Below are positions 1 through 13,500 of a DNA stretch of 64,000 nt, in pieces. The position numbers were made by a program, and so were the translations under genes. Numbering within the stretch: the stretch's first letter is position 1; the number at the start of each line of letters is the position of its first letter. Below the pieces are notes generated by a model, which saw nothing but the letters and a program-made list of their open reading frames with translations, searched no databases and was not told the origin of the DNA. Origin of the DNA: Bathymodiolus brooksi (taxonomy: Eukaryota > Mollusca > Bivalvia > Mytilida > Modiolidae); NCBI GenBank assembly GCA_963680875.1, contig OY804578.1, positions 102,701,689 through 102,765,688 on the forward strand, read 5' to 3'.

Positions 1-864
1 CGTTGATTTACGGATTCTTACTTCTCCTCTTGTATCTTCAAACTTTTCTTTTGGCTATTGTCCTGTCTGTCCTTTGTTGATTTACGGATTCTTACTTCTC
101 CTCTTGTATCCTCAAACTTTTCTTTTGGCTATTGTCCTGTCTGTCCGTCGCTGATTAACGGATTTTTACTTCTCCTCTTGTATCTTCAAACTTTTCTTTT
201 GGCTATTGTCCTGTCTGTCCTTTGTTGATTTACGTTTCTTACTTCTCCTCTTGTATCTTCAAACTTTTCTTTTGGCTATTGTCCTGTCTGTCCTTTGTTG
301 ATTTACGGATTCTTACTTCTCCTCTTGTATCTTTAAACTTTCCTCTTGGCTATTGTCCTGTCTGTCCTTCGTTGATTTACCTATTCTTACTTCTCCTCTT
401 GTATCTTCAAACTTTTCTTTTGTCTATTGTCCTGTCTGTCCTTTGTTGATTGACGGCTTCTTACTTCTCCTCTTGTATCTTCAAACTTTTCTTTTGGCTA
501 TAGTCCTGTATGTCCTTTGTTGATTTACGAATTCTTACTTCTCCTCTTGTATCTTCAAACTTTTCTTTTGACTATAGTCCTGTCTGTCCTTTGTTGATTT
601 ACGAATTCTTACTTCTCCCCTGGTATCTTCAAACTTTTCTTTTGGCTATTGTCCTGTCTCGCATTTGTTGATTTACGGCTTCTTACTTCTCCTCTTGTAT
701 CTTCAAACATTTCTTTTGGCTATTGTCCTGTCTCTCATTTGTTGATTTACGGCTTCTTACTTCTCCTCTTGTATCTTCAAACTTTTCTTTTGGCTATTGT
801 CCTGTATGTTCGTCGTTGATTTACGGATTCTTACTTCTCCTCTTGTATCTTCAAACTTTTCTTT
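1..864. repeat. 74-bp minisatellite
   Basis: About eleven to twelve imperfect copies of a 74-bp unit; the word TTGATTTACGG recurs every ~74 bases, each followed by a pyrimidine-rich TTCTTACTTCTCCTC. The + strand is strongly pyrimidine-rich. The short open frames inside it exist only because the repeat lacks stops in some frames, and I do not call them genes. The array runs off the left edge. Confidence 0.95.
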
Positions 865-1284
865 TAATTCAATTCAATTCAATTCAATTATTTCAATCAG
901 TCTGACCTAATACAAGCAATGTTTAATATTTGTGACACATAAGTTGTCATATGTATGATATTCGTTCTATAAAGTAGACATCATATCCTTAACCATTAAT
1001 TTCAATATTAGATAGTACACAGAGTCATCGGAGGACATAATATGGAAACAATATTCAGCTTTCAACCAACATTATTTTAGATCTAACTGAATATTCTTGA
1101 TAACATTTGCTGCTATTCATCTGACAACACACTTAAGATTATACATGAGTTGTGATTATTTTGTATTATGTATCCATATATTTTTTTAGATCTTATATTA
1201 TTTGCTTCTTACTTATCAGAATGCATGATACATACACTATGTATCCATATAAGGAATTTATACAGCATCACATTATGTTTACAG
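865..1284. other. AATTC microsatellite and non-coding intron sequence
   Basis: A short (AATTC)n run at about 865-890 closes the minisatellite. The rest is AT-rich sequence with no recognisable exon. It ends in the polypyrimidine/AG acceptor (TTTACAG) of the first Ig exon. No signal-peptide exon is visible here, so the 5' part of the receptor gene is taken to lie outside the window. Confidence 0.5.
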
Positions 1285-1572
1285 CTCCATTAGCAATATC
1301 TGCATCGCCAACATTCTATAATCCAACAATTGGAACTCCCGTTACCCTGAATTGTGTGGTAGCATCAGGAAATGCAACGTCAATAACATGGTTAAAAGAC
1401 AACAGCATTCTTAATATTAGTGGTGATTCAAGATTTACAAATGGAGACGTGTCTACTCCATCATTGTCAATCAGTAATGTACAACAGACTGATTCAGGCA
1501 GTTATGTTTGTCGGGCCGCTGATGCAACGGGAACTGTTGTTAACTCGAATACCATTACTGTTTCCCCTCAAG
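1285..1572 (+). CDS. Receptor 1 Ig exon 1
   Basis: 288 nt, phase 1-1, acceptor TTTACAG and donor AAG|GTATGT. One complete Ig domain: VTLNCVV (first Cys), ITWLKD (core Trp), SLSISNVQQTDSGSYVCRA (second Cys in the D-x-G-x-Y-x-C motif) and a closing ITVSP strand. The open frame continues upstream past an ATG at 1152, but that stretch is intron, because the acceptor fits the domain boundary exactly. Confidence 0.85.
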
Positions 1573-4500
1573 GTATGTAGCCATAGATATTGTCATATTT
1601 AAATAAACGTCAGATTATTCTTGCCTTTCATACAACATAGAACACGTCGATACAAACTAAGGAAAGCATTTATTTAAGATAGTCTATTGATAGTATTGAG
1701 GGAATTTAGGATATATATTTGAAAACAAAATCAATGGAAGCGACAACAAAAAAATACGCTCTCAGTAATTTTTTTCCGACAATATAGTATTGGGGGGAGG
1801 TGCATTTTCTTGACTTCTAATTAATCAAAATGAAAGTTTAGTATGTCCAGCAATTATTGTATCTAGGTAGTGATGAAGCAAAATTCTTGATTCGTCAGAG
1901 TGTGTTTCATTACAAAAACACATCTATCAAATTATAGTAAAAACGTAGATATCAAATTTAGTGCGCACACCACGTATCTGGAATAACCATCATCAGGTAC
2001 GCTCAAAATCGAAAGATTGGAAAGTAAAATAATTTGTAAGAATATTGTTAGAAATAAACACATACCTTATGGTCATATTGTTTGAATATGGATGAGGTAC
2101 ATAAACTACTATTACAGAGCAATACAGGAATATCATTTAGCTTCCATGTACAGAAAAAAAATATCACACTATTGCAGGCTATGTGCCATTTCCCACTGTG
2201 CAATAAAAGTGCAGTTCATTTACTTTAATTTGTGAAATTGGATATAGTCTAGCATATCACTTACTAACGAAAATATTATTAAAATGGAGATTCAATTTCA
2301 AATAATTAAATATCAATTTGCATGTCTTTTAAAGATTTGACTCTTTTTCAATTCAACTAGGAACACCACCTGTTGTCACTATTGCTCATCCATCATACTC
2401 ACAATTAACTGGACAACAGATAACTCTTGGTTGTGCAGTGTCATCCACTAATAGTCCGTTGCAATCGGTCCAGTGGACATTTACAAACCAAGGAGGATCC
2501 GTAACAGACCCAATTGTCATTTCAACATCGTCACCTTTGAAATACTCAGGTTCTACAACCAGCATCCCGTCCTTAACCGTATCTTCTTTGGCATCTACTG
2601 ATCAAGGAACATACAGATGCAGAGCCAGTAATTTGATTGGAACAACAACCAGTGATCAAACAGTGTTATCAGTAACAGGAAGTATGGCATCAATATAAAT
2701 ATCTATAATTTGACATCACTGACATATTAATCGAATATACTATATTGTGTTATCTCTATGTCAAGACATTTTTACTTCAAAACATATTGTTGCCATTATA
2801 TACCTAGGAGAATATACAAAACGTTATACAATATTAAATATATAGGGTCTTCATTCAGAGATTCAACTTTACATAGTCATCTGTTATCAACATATCTAAC
2901 CACATTTGGCAGTTATTTGCTCACCCTGATATGTGAGTGACTATCAGTTTGAATCAGTAATCACAAAATGTCCTACTTATATATGGTAGACCTCAAATCC
3001 AGATCGATTTTCGTTCACTCCAATCTGGTAGTATTCCATTTAATGTCATAATGCCTTTCAAGACAAGTAGGCGAAAGTCATGTACCGTAGAAAAATACAA
3101 TGGTAGAGAAGGGTATATAGCTTGAGATTAGACCTTTGACCACCCACAGAAGTAACTTCAAATACACAAGTATAACTTACACCTCCTTAGGAACAACCAG
3201 TATTTAAAAAAGCACCAGTATTTTGCTGTAGATATAAAGGTGTATTACGATACTAAAGTAATTAAATATATTCCGTATTGTATTTTTTTAGGTATACCTA
3301 CCCTCCAAATTCCGCTAAGCTCCTATTCTGACACCTATGGAAATCAAGTTACCATTCCGTGTTCCATTATTTCTGCTACACCATCTGCAACAATTGTTTA
3401 CTGGACAAGAAATCAAAACAATAATATCATCAACATCAATAATGGTGATAGTGGATATCAAGGGAGCACAGCTGGTTCCCCTTCACTGACCATCAATTTT
3501 GTCACAACTGGTAGCAACGGTGTGTATACGTGTTTTGCTACAAATACAATAGGAACAGGTTCAAGTAACCCCACAACTTTAACAATAACTGGAGGTTAGT
3601 CATGTTAACTCTTAAGTAACCCCACAACTTTCACAATAACTGGAGGTTAGTCATGTTAACTCTTAGTTAACATCACAACATTAATAATAACTGGAGATTA
3701 GTCATGTTAACTCTTAAGTAACATCACAACATGAACAATAACTGGAGGTTAGTCATGTTAACTCTTAAGTAACTTTACAACATTAACGATAACTAGAGGT
3801 TAGTCATGTTAAATCTCAAGTAACTCCACAACTTTAAAAAATGACTGGAGATTAGTCATGTTAACTCTCAAGAAACATCACAACTTTAACTATAACCTGA
3901 GGTTAGTCATGTTAACTCTCAAGTAACATCACAACTTTAACAATAACCTGAGATTAGTCATGTTAACTCTCAAGTAACATCACAACTTTAACAATAACCT
4001 GGGTTTAGTCATGTTAACTCTTAGGTAACATCACAATTGTAACGATAACTGGAGGTTAGTCATGTTAACTCTCAAATAACCCAACTTTAACAATAAATGG
4101 AGATTAGTCATGTTAACCCTCAAGTAACATCACAACGTTAACAATAACCTGAGGTTAGTCATGTTAACTCTTCAGTAACATCACAACTTTAACGATAACT
4201 CGAGGTTAGTTATGCTAACTCTCGGGTAACATCACAACTTAAACAATAACTGGTGGTTAGTCATGTTATCCCTTAAGCAACTCCACAACTTTAACAATAA
4301 CTGGAGGTTAGTCATGTTAACTCTCAAGTAACATCACAACTTAAACAATAAGTGGAGGTTGGTCATGTTAACTCTTAGTTAACATCACAACATTAATGAT
4401 AACTGGAGATTAGTCATGTTAACTCTTAAGTAACGTCACAACATGAACAATAACTGGAGGTTAGTCATGTTAACTCTTAAGTAACTTTACAACATTAACG

Positions 4501-7500
4501 ATAACTAGAGGTTAGTCATGTTATATCTCAAGTAACTCCACAACTTTAAAACATGACTGGAGATTAGTCATGTTAACTCTCAAGAAACATCACAACTTTA
4601 ACAATAACCTGAGGTTAGTCATGTTAACTCTCAAGTAACATCACAACTTTAACAATAACCTGAGTTTAGTCATGTTAACTCTTAGGTAACATCACAATTA
4701 TAACGATAACTGGAGGTTAGTCATGTTAACTCTCAAATAACCCAACTTTAAGAATAAATGGAGATTAGTCATGTTAACTCTCAAGTAACATCACAACGTT
4801 AACAATAACCTGAGGTTAGTCATGTTAACTCTTCAGTAACATCACAACTTTAACGATAACTCGAGGTTAGTTATGATAACTCTCGGGTAACATCACAACT
4901 TAAACAATAACTGGTGGTTAGTCATGTTATCCCTTAAGTAACTCCACAACTTTAACAATAACTGGAGGTTGGTCATGTTAACTCTCAAGTAACATCACAA
5001 CTTAAACAATAACTGGTGGTTAGTCATGTTAACTCTTATGTAACTCCACAACTTTAACAATAACTGGAGATTAGTCATGTTAACTCTTAAGTAACTTTAC
5101 AACATTAACGATAACTGGAGGTTAGTCATGTTAACTCTCAAGTAACATCACAACTTTAACTATAACCTGAGGTTAGTCATGTAAACTCTGAAGTAACATC
5201 ACAACTTTAACAATAACCTGAGATTAGTCATGTTAACTCTCAAGTAACATCACAACTTTATCAATAACCTGAGGTTTGTCATGTTAACTCTCAAGTAACA
5301 TCACAACTTTAACAATAACCTGAGGTTAGTCATGTTAACTCTCAGGTAACATCACAACTTTAACAATAACCTGAGGTTAGTCATGTTAACTCTTCAGTAA
5401 CATCACAACTTTAACGATAACTGGAGGTTAGTTATGTTAACGCTCAAGTAACATCACAACTTAAACAATAACTGATGGTTAGTCATGTTATCCCTAAAGT
5501 ACCTCCACAACTTTAACAATAACTGGAGGTTAGTCATGTTAACTCTCAAGTAATATCACAACTTCAACGATAACTGGAGGTTAGTCATGTTAACTCTCAA
5601 GTAATATCACAACTTTAACAATAACCAGAGGTTTGTCATGTTAACTCTCAAGTAACATCACAGCTTCAGCAATAACTGGAGATTAGCCATGTTAACTCTC
5701 AAGTAACCCCACAACTTTAGCAATAACTGGAGGTTATTCATGATAACTCTTGAGTAACTCCACAACTCTAACGATAACTGGATGTTAGTCATGTAACTGT
5801 TTTATATCATCAACAAAGTACATAGTTGTGGGTAAAATTATTTTGATGCCCATAAAACTAGTTCCACCTTGCTACATTTGTGAAGTCCCTGTACTGAGCC
5901 AGTCAATTGAGCATTGAAAACATTGAATGTTCAGTACATGAGCAAACAGCTTCACGAATAAGTGACACTGACATTTATCATTAACTATTGAATTAAAACA
6001 AAAAATAAACTATTATAAATTGTTCATATATGTAGAATTTTTTGCAAGGTTTATATTGTGTTAGTGTAAAGAAAATTGTCAGGTTTTTCTTATATATATT
6101 AATACATGATGTGTTCAGCACTAATGATATACTTACATATAACTTATTACATATGGCAATTATTTTAATGTTACATATTTGCATTTTGTTAAAATTGTCA
6201 ACATTTTGTCCATACCTTCATATGCCCCTTTACAATATTATGCTATGTCCAATCAAATCTTCCCAAATTTATAATTGGTTTGTAAAAAAACAAAGAGCTT
6301 TTCAAAACTGTACTTTTCAAGGTTCCATTAGGGAATCCGAAACATTTATTAAGGTTAAAGTGCTTAGATACTTAAATAATACCCATGGTATTATTGATAT
6401 AGTATTGTGTTGGTCGATTAATATGAATTATTGTTACTCCCTTTTTTACATTTATTCACAAACTGAATGCTCCTTCTCAGTTACAGTATTTTTGTAGAAA
6501 AATTCCAGGCCTTATGATTAACTGCTTCAAAGTGTAAATAACCTTTGGTAATGAAAGTATTGAAGTACGCATGTCTAATGATTGTACAAAGTGTGAGCGG
6601 TTTGTTCGACTTGCTGTAGTAAAAAAATGTTTTTTTATCAATCACTTTTTGATCAGATTCTCGTGTAAAGAATAAATTCTTGAATCACCTACATAAGCTC
6701 ATAATGGTACCATGCAAATTTAAATCTGATCTCAGCTGCAGCACAGCCAGGGAATTTATACGATTTTGTTCAAATGTTTTTTTTTTTCTAACCTTGTAAA
6801 ATGAATGGGGCACATAATTCTTAACCTGTATTGTACATTTGAAAAAATATATTTTTGTTTGTTGAATGACTTTTTGTATGAAATTATTCTTGTGTTTGTT
6901 TTTCTTTTCCTTTGTGTGGGATATTTATCTCACTATTTTTCTAAATATTATAATATATATTTCAGTCTACTTGGAATACCATATAATTATAGAAAAAATA
7001 AACATACTTTGGAGTACAGACTGCTGTAATGTTTTATTTACAAAAAAAATATTATGCATAACGAATTAGAAATCCCCTTTTCTACGATTATTTGATTGAA
7101 TTTTGGATCTGTCCTGACAGTGTAAAATTTATTGTTTTTCATTTTATTTATAAATTTTGCGAAATTTTGGTGGAAGAAAATATGCAATATTTATTTGGTT
7201 TTAATTTCAAATTTTTTACATTAAAAGGAACAAATCTGCAGAGTTCAGGCATATGCAAAATCCAAATATGAAAGAGAAGACATAATTAAGTCGAAAAGTT
7301 GTTGCCTAATCAATTTGTATTGAATAAAGCCACATCTGTGGGGTAATAGTTAACGTGCTCGCCTCGAGTGTGGTAGATTGTGGATTCGGACCCCGGTCTG
7401 GTCAAACCAAAGACTATGAAATTGGTATTTGTTGCTTCTCCGCTTAGCACGCAGCATTAAGGATAAAGAGCGAAGACTGTCGGCTCGGAATCATAATAAT

Positions 7501-10500
7501 GTGTCAGTGTGTAGCGATATATCTACCCGCGGGCAGTTGTTTCTAAGTGCACCTTATCATCATCTCATTGAAAATTAACCTGTTCTCGCCATGGCTTAGC
7601 TGAAAAATTACTGCATTGGCGTTAAACAACAATCACTAACTCACTCACTCTTATATTGAACAATACAATATAAACATAACATAGAAATAAAGTATGAACA
7701 AATATAACAAAATGATATAACAGTACATTTATTATACAGAGAACACGTCATGTTTGATTGTGTTACAATATAAATATTAAATTATCATTTGATTGGTTTA
7801 CAGGTTTGTTGTCTGTTGATGTTTCCCCTAATTCTGCTAATGTGGTTCCGGGAACAAACCAACAAATTACATGTACTGTAACCGGAACACCGACAGCAAC
7901 TGGAATTACTTGGACAAGATTGAGCAATAATCAGCTGACTACACTTGATATAGTGAACAGTAATGGAAAATATACCGGTGGTACTACATCAGATCCTCAT
8001 CTACATATAGACAATTTTCAGTCATCTGATGCTGGTACTTATGTCTGTCGTGCCACAAATGTTGCTGGATCACAAAACAGTGACAACTCTGTGTTAACTT
8101 ACATACGTAAGTGTTTGTTGTGTTGTACATTTTGTAGCTATGTTGTCATAAATATATATGTTCAAACTCATGTTCAATACATGATAGCCTTTAAATCATT
8201 AAGTGAAGTAAAACATTTGTAGACTTTGCTTTAACCTCCAATTTCCTTAGTCGTGGTGGGGGGTGTGGGGATGAATGAAAAGACAAAATATCCTCGATAC
8301 TATGTGTCTGGTCCGGCTATCTGGATGAAGAATCCCTAGACTATTGATTTAGGTAATTGTGACTCTCCCCCCTCCTCCCCAGAAACACTGGAACTAATGT
8401 GTAGAACAATGTGAATAAAAAACATTCTTTTCGGAATTGAGATTATATATTGAATATGGTTTGTACTGGGCACATAAATTATTCAAAAAGATCATTTAAG
8501 ATATAAAATAAATAATAATCTTTTCTTTGTGGAGAACAAAATGACAAATATGTATATGAGAAATTAATGGAGGTAAATTTGAGTAAAGGGAGGAAACCGG
8601 GAGTAAAATGGAAGATGACCGTGAGTCAATCCCCCCCCCCCCCCCCATTCCACCCCTTTATTGAAAATATATTTTCGTGTTATCAATACACATTAGTAAA
8701 CATCTACTATTAGATAGTGTTTAACATATCATACATACATGTATTCCCTGTCTACAAATGTTCAGAATTACAAGGTAAAACGGCAGAATGTTTACTTTTA
8801 TTTTACAGAACCTCTCACACTTACCATATCACCACCTAGTGGCACTGCTACATTTGGAGATGCTTCCTATAGAATCCAGTGTCAGATAACGGGAACAACT
8901 GCTTCGTCATGGTCGTGGACAAAAACACCAATAAATGGTGGCTCAACACAACAAATTACCCAAGGAAGCAAATATTCTATCCAGAATTCACCAATTAATC
9001 CATTTTTAACTATTAACAATATCGTTGAAGAAGATGAGGCTGACTATGCTTGCCAAGCCACAAATTTAGCAGGATCTGCTAGTAGTTCAAATTCAATATT
9101 TACAGTCACTGGATGTGAGTATATTTAACTCATTGTTGATTTTGGATGTTTTTGAGATATATAAGGCCTAATTCAGTATGGAGTTTTTTCTTATATGTTG
9201 CAATTATATATAATAAATCACTAATTATAGTGACCCAATTAAGTCCTTTTAATAGAACTATAAAATATATCTACGTTCTTATCAATTATCTTATATGTCA
9301 TCTGAGTGAACAATAACAGTCTTCACGCTAACCCATTTGCCCGAAGCTCGGTACAAGTAAAACTGGATTCGGACAAATGAAAAGTATGAAAGAATGTGCT
9401 TGAGCAAGTAGGTGAGAAAAATTCAGGCAAAACTCCAATAGTGTAAGAATTAGTTAACATCATTTCACTTAGAGGGGGGTTTGGGCCCATAGAACTAGTT
9501 TAAACACTCCACTTTGTATTGAAGTATCTATTCCAAGCCATGAAAGTGAACGGTCATGTATATGTGTGTTAGGGGTATCGATTTTACCTCTTTCTGTGTT
9601 TTGGTATTGGATTTTTAGAACTGTTCTGACAGTGTGGTATTTTTGTATTGCTAGTCAAATAACTCAATAACCATTGCTGAGTGCCCGTCGTGGTCGTGAT
9701 CGTATGGTGGTTGATCTATAACTACCAATGCAATCAGTGTCTATCACCACTAAAGTTGTGAGTTCAAATCTCACTCAGAGGAGGTGTACTCGAAGCAACA
9801 TTATGTGATTATTTGTTAGTGACTTACAACAGGTGGGCAGTTTTCCCCTGGTACTCCTGTTTTCTCCATCAATAAAACCGACCCCCACGATATAACTGAA
9901 ATATTGTTAAAAGTGGCGTTAAACACCATAAACCCAAGCCCTCCTGTCTCAAGGTTTTCATGGAAAATTAGCATGATATAATATGCAAAAAAGAACATGT
10001 TTGTAGTGGTGTCATTTATATTTGTTGGTGTCAATGTTCGTGGAGTGAACGATAGTAAAATATTCGTTGACATTTTAATTCGTGGTTTTGATTCTTGTAA
10101 ATAACTTTTCTTGTTACATATACCTTTCATTGTGCTCTTAATTTTACGGTTTCCTGATACCAACGGAAACCACGAAAATTAAATAATAATGAATTCACAG
10201 TATGCTAAATCTATTTTTCACATTTTCTAATCTAGACTGTATGCATGTAATATATTTTTCATCACTAATATTTGTCTTTTAGACCATATACTGGTTGTTG
10301 TCTTGTTATTCATTTACAAATTTTGTAAAATAATATTCTTATTATCCCACGATACCGTAAAATACATTATGATGTAACGATACTCTTATCATGATAATTT
10401 GCTTAGTAATTTAATAATAGATGAATAGTAAATTTCTAAGAAATTTATTTATATACTAATAGGTATTTTATAAGTGTATTGATATATAGATTAATAGTAA

Positions 10501-13500
10501 TACCAGTTTATTTGTAACTCTTGTTTGTGTCGTGTTAACCTCTAATCTCAAATTGTACTTTGAACTATGACTTTTTTTCCAGCTACATTGACAGTCGGTA
10601 TTTCTCCTTCTTCTGCCAATGTACTTCAATCCACAAACCAACCTGTTCAGTGCTTGATAAGTGGACAACCATCAGCAAATAATATCCAATGGCTAAAGAC
10701 AATTAATAGCGTTCAAACATCAATTGATATAGTCAACAGTGGTGGGAAGTATTCAGGTGGCACTACAGGGAACCCACATATTACCATAAACAATTTCCAA
10801 TCATCTGATACTGGTATTTATGTATGCAGAGTCGCAAATGCCTATGGAACAGCAACAAGTCCTACTTCCACTCTATCATATATACGTAAGTTAAGCATGA
10901 ACAATTGGAAAATAGTAGAGATATACAGTTATTACTACCACTAGGTAGCTTCCTCTGCTGATGTACCATTAGTGACCGAGAGTATCATCCGGATAGTAGT
11001 CAATGATTAGGAACCGACATGCTTGATAAGATATTTTTGTTATTGAAATTTAGAGTTCCCAAATAATGTAATTATTATTAAAACTGAGGTTCTTCTTCCT
11101 CGATCAGGCATAGGTAGCGAATAGATCCGGAGCGTACCTCATTGTGTTTACTTAATTATATATCTACGTTTTTATCAAGAGTCCACCGACCCGAATGATA
11201 GCTAGATATAATACATCTCAATGCAAATCAGTAAAGAAATCTCCACTTTTAACTTTATGTGCTATTATTAGACTGTGATATGCAGCAGTTCCAATCTGTG
11301 ATGAAGGTTATTCCAGAAACGTGCCATGTGCACTGAATTCTATATCTACATTTTTATTACTGTTTTTTTTTAAATGCTACTTATTTAATTAAACAGTTCT
11401 TTGGCAAAAGTTCGAATGATCTAGAAGAAAGATGGTATTTGTTGATATATGAACTGTCTAATCTGAAGTCAGATTGGAAAAATGATAATTTGTTGACCAT
11501 ATACATATGCCTTTCAGTTATTGGATAGACATTGTGGAAATATAAGCTTCTCCCAATTTTTATGAATTCTGTATTTCTCATCTTTTGTTTTCGTTGTTTT
11601 TTTTTCACATTGATTCTTTTTTGTCGTAGTCTCGTTATTTTTGGTCGTTTTGTATAGATTAAAGATTATTTTGCTATGTCTTGCTATCTTTTTAACACCT
11701 AAATTCAAAATCAAATCATTTTTATAATTTTCATTGTAATGGTATCTTATTTGTGCTATGATATTTTTAAATAACAAACCTTAGGATAAAATCTAAGGAT
11801 TAACCCAGAATGGAGAATCAAGAGACATAGGTAAAATTTGGCACAAGACACTGAACGAAACCTAAAAAATAACAACACAGAAAACTTAAATGACGAGTAA
11901 CATGAAACTTTCCAAAAAACGGGAGGTGAACCCAGGTACTCTCGAAGGGTAAGCAGTTCCCTTTTCTTATAAGAGATCCGCCATGCTACTCATAGTCAAC
12001 TCTGGTAAAAATATTGTGTGTGATAGAGAAAGACAAAATCTATTGGCATTTGAAAAATGTAATAGCTTATAATCACATTCATGAATATACACTGCATTAG
12101 CTTTCTCTTGCTTTAATTTTGAAGAATCCCTCTCACCACATCAACCATAGAAGGAAAAATAATACACGTGTGAAATCCTCATTGCTTACTATTTTACAGA
12201 ATCTCTGTCAATTACTATCAGCCCACCTTTCGGTACTGCCATCGTTGGAGATAGTTCATACCAAATCCAGTGTCAGATATCAGGAACAACTGCTTCGTCA
12301 TGGTCGTGGACAAAAACACCTATAAATGGTGGCTCAGCGCAACAAATTACCCAAGGCAGCAAATATTCTATTCAGAATTCACCAACTAATCCATTTTTAA
12401 CTATTAACAATATTGTTGAGGCTGATGAGGCTGACTATGCTTGCCAAGCCACAAATGTAGCGGGATCTGCTAGTAGTTCAAATTCAAGACTTATTGTCAA
12501 TGGAGGTAAGTTCATTTGAGAGAGTTTATTAAGAGGAGACTCACATTTCAGCTCAAGGTACAATAACAACAATGACATCTTGTATATTCTATTTATTATT
12601 GATTGCTGTCATGGACTGTTTACAAACTTGTTTGAATGTGGATGCACAGTAAAGGATTTGGTTGTTGTGTGATTATGGACATTTGCAGCAGTTTATTAAC
12701 TATATCATGAGAACTTTATGTAAATGGTTGGAGAAGAACCAGAACCGACGGCGGTAAGCTTCTGTCATGTATAGGTGAATTGACATATGAAGAAAATTGT
12801 GATTAAATCTTTTATGCAAAGCAAAGTAACATAAACTAGAACAGTAATACTGGGGAAAATATAATGGGAGATGATAAACTAGATCATGGTATATCCTATA
12901 TAGTTCATATTACTGATACAATTCTATCACATGACTTGAGACCTTGAAGTGATCAAACTAATTTTTAATTAGAATATTTGTATATAACATTTCAGTGACA
13001 CAGATGCCGTTTTAAAGAAGATTAATTTATTGATTGATTAACGTCCAGTGAGCAATATTTCGGCTATATTCACGAGAACAAGTTTAATAATATATAAATA
13101 AAACTACAGAAATGAATGAAATGGTGGCTGCAATGCGCCTACTCTTTTCCGAAATCAACAAAAGAGGGCTTAATCGTGCAGGGGACGTGACAGTCTCCAA
13201 ACATGTTACCCTCTATGGTCCATGGTCAGGCTTTCAGTATTATAATCTGACAACAAGCCCCGCTCCAAAAAGAGGGCTTCTCCTAGATGCCACCCATGTA
13301 TGATCTGAGCAGTTCTGTGGGTGTGAGCGCAGTACCGAGTTCTCAAGAAGATATGATGATGATTTCACAGAATAACATATTGTTTCGTCTTGCATGGTCT
13401 TGCATGGTCATTTAGTTATCGTTTCAGCTATATGATGGTGAAAACAAATTACATTTTGATGAGAATTTAAAAATGTTCGTTTTGTACTAGACAAAGACGC

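Noticed and set aside
3595..5795. CRISPR-like array
   Set aside because: Direct tandem repeats without unique spacers, in an intron of a eukaryotic gene; same for the 76-, 33- and 32-bp arrays.
5993..7069. Hydrophobic AT-rich frames on both strands
   Set aside because: Low-complexity Phe/Leu/Ile/Tyr composition from poly-T/AT sequence, and part of a duplicated intron.
7329..7410. Functional tRNA-Gly genes at SINE A heads
   Set aside because: No anticodon arm or acceptor pairing is preserved, and each head is fused to a common SINE body.
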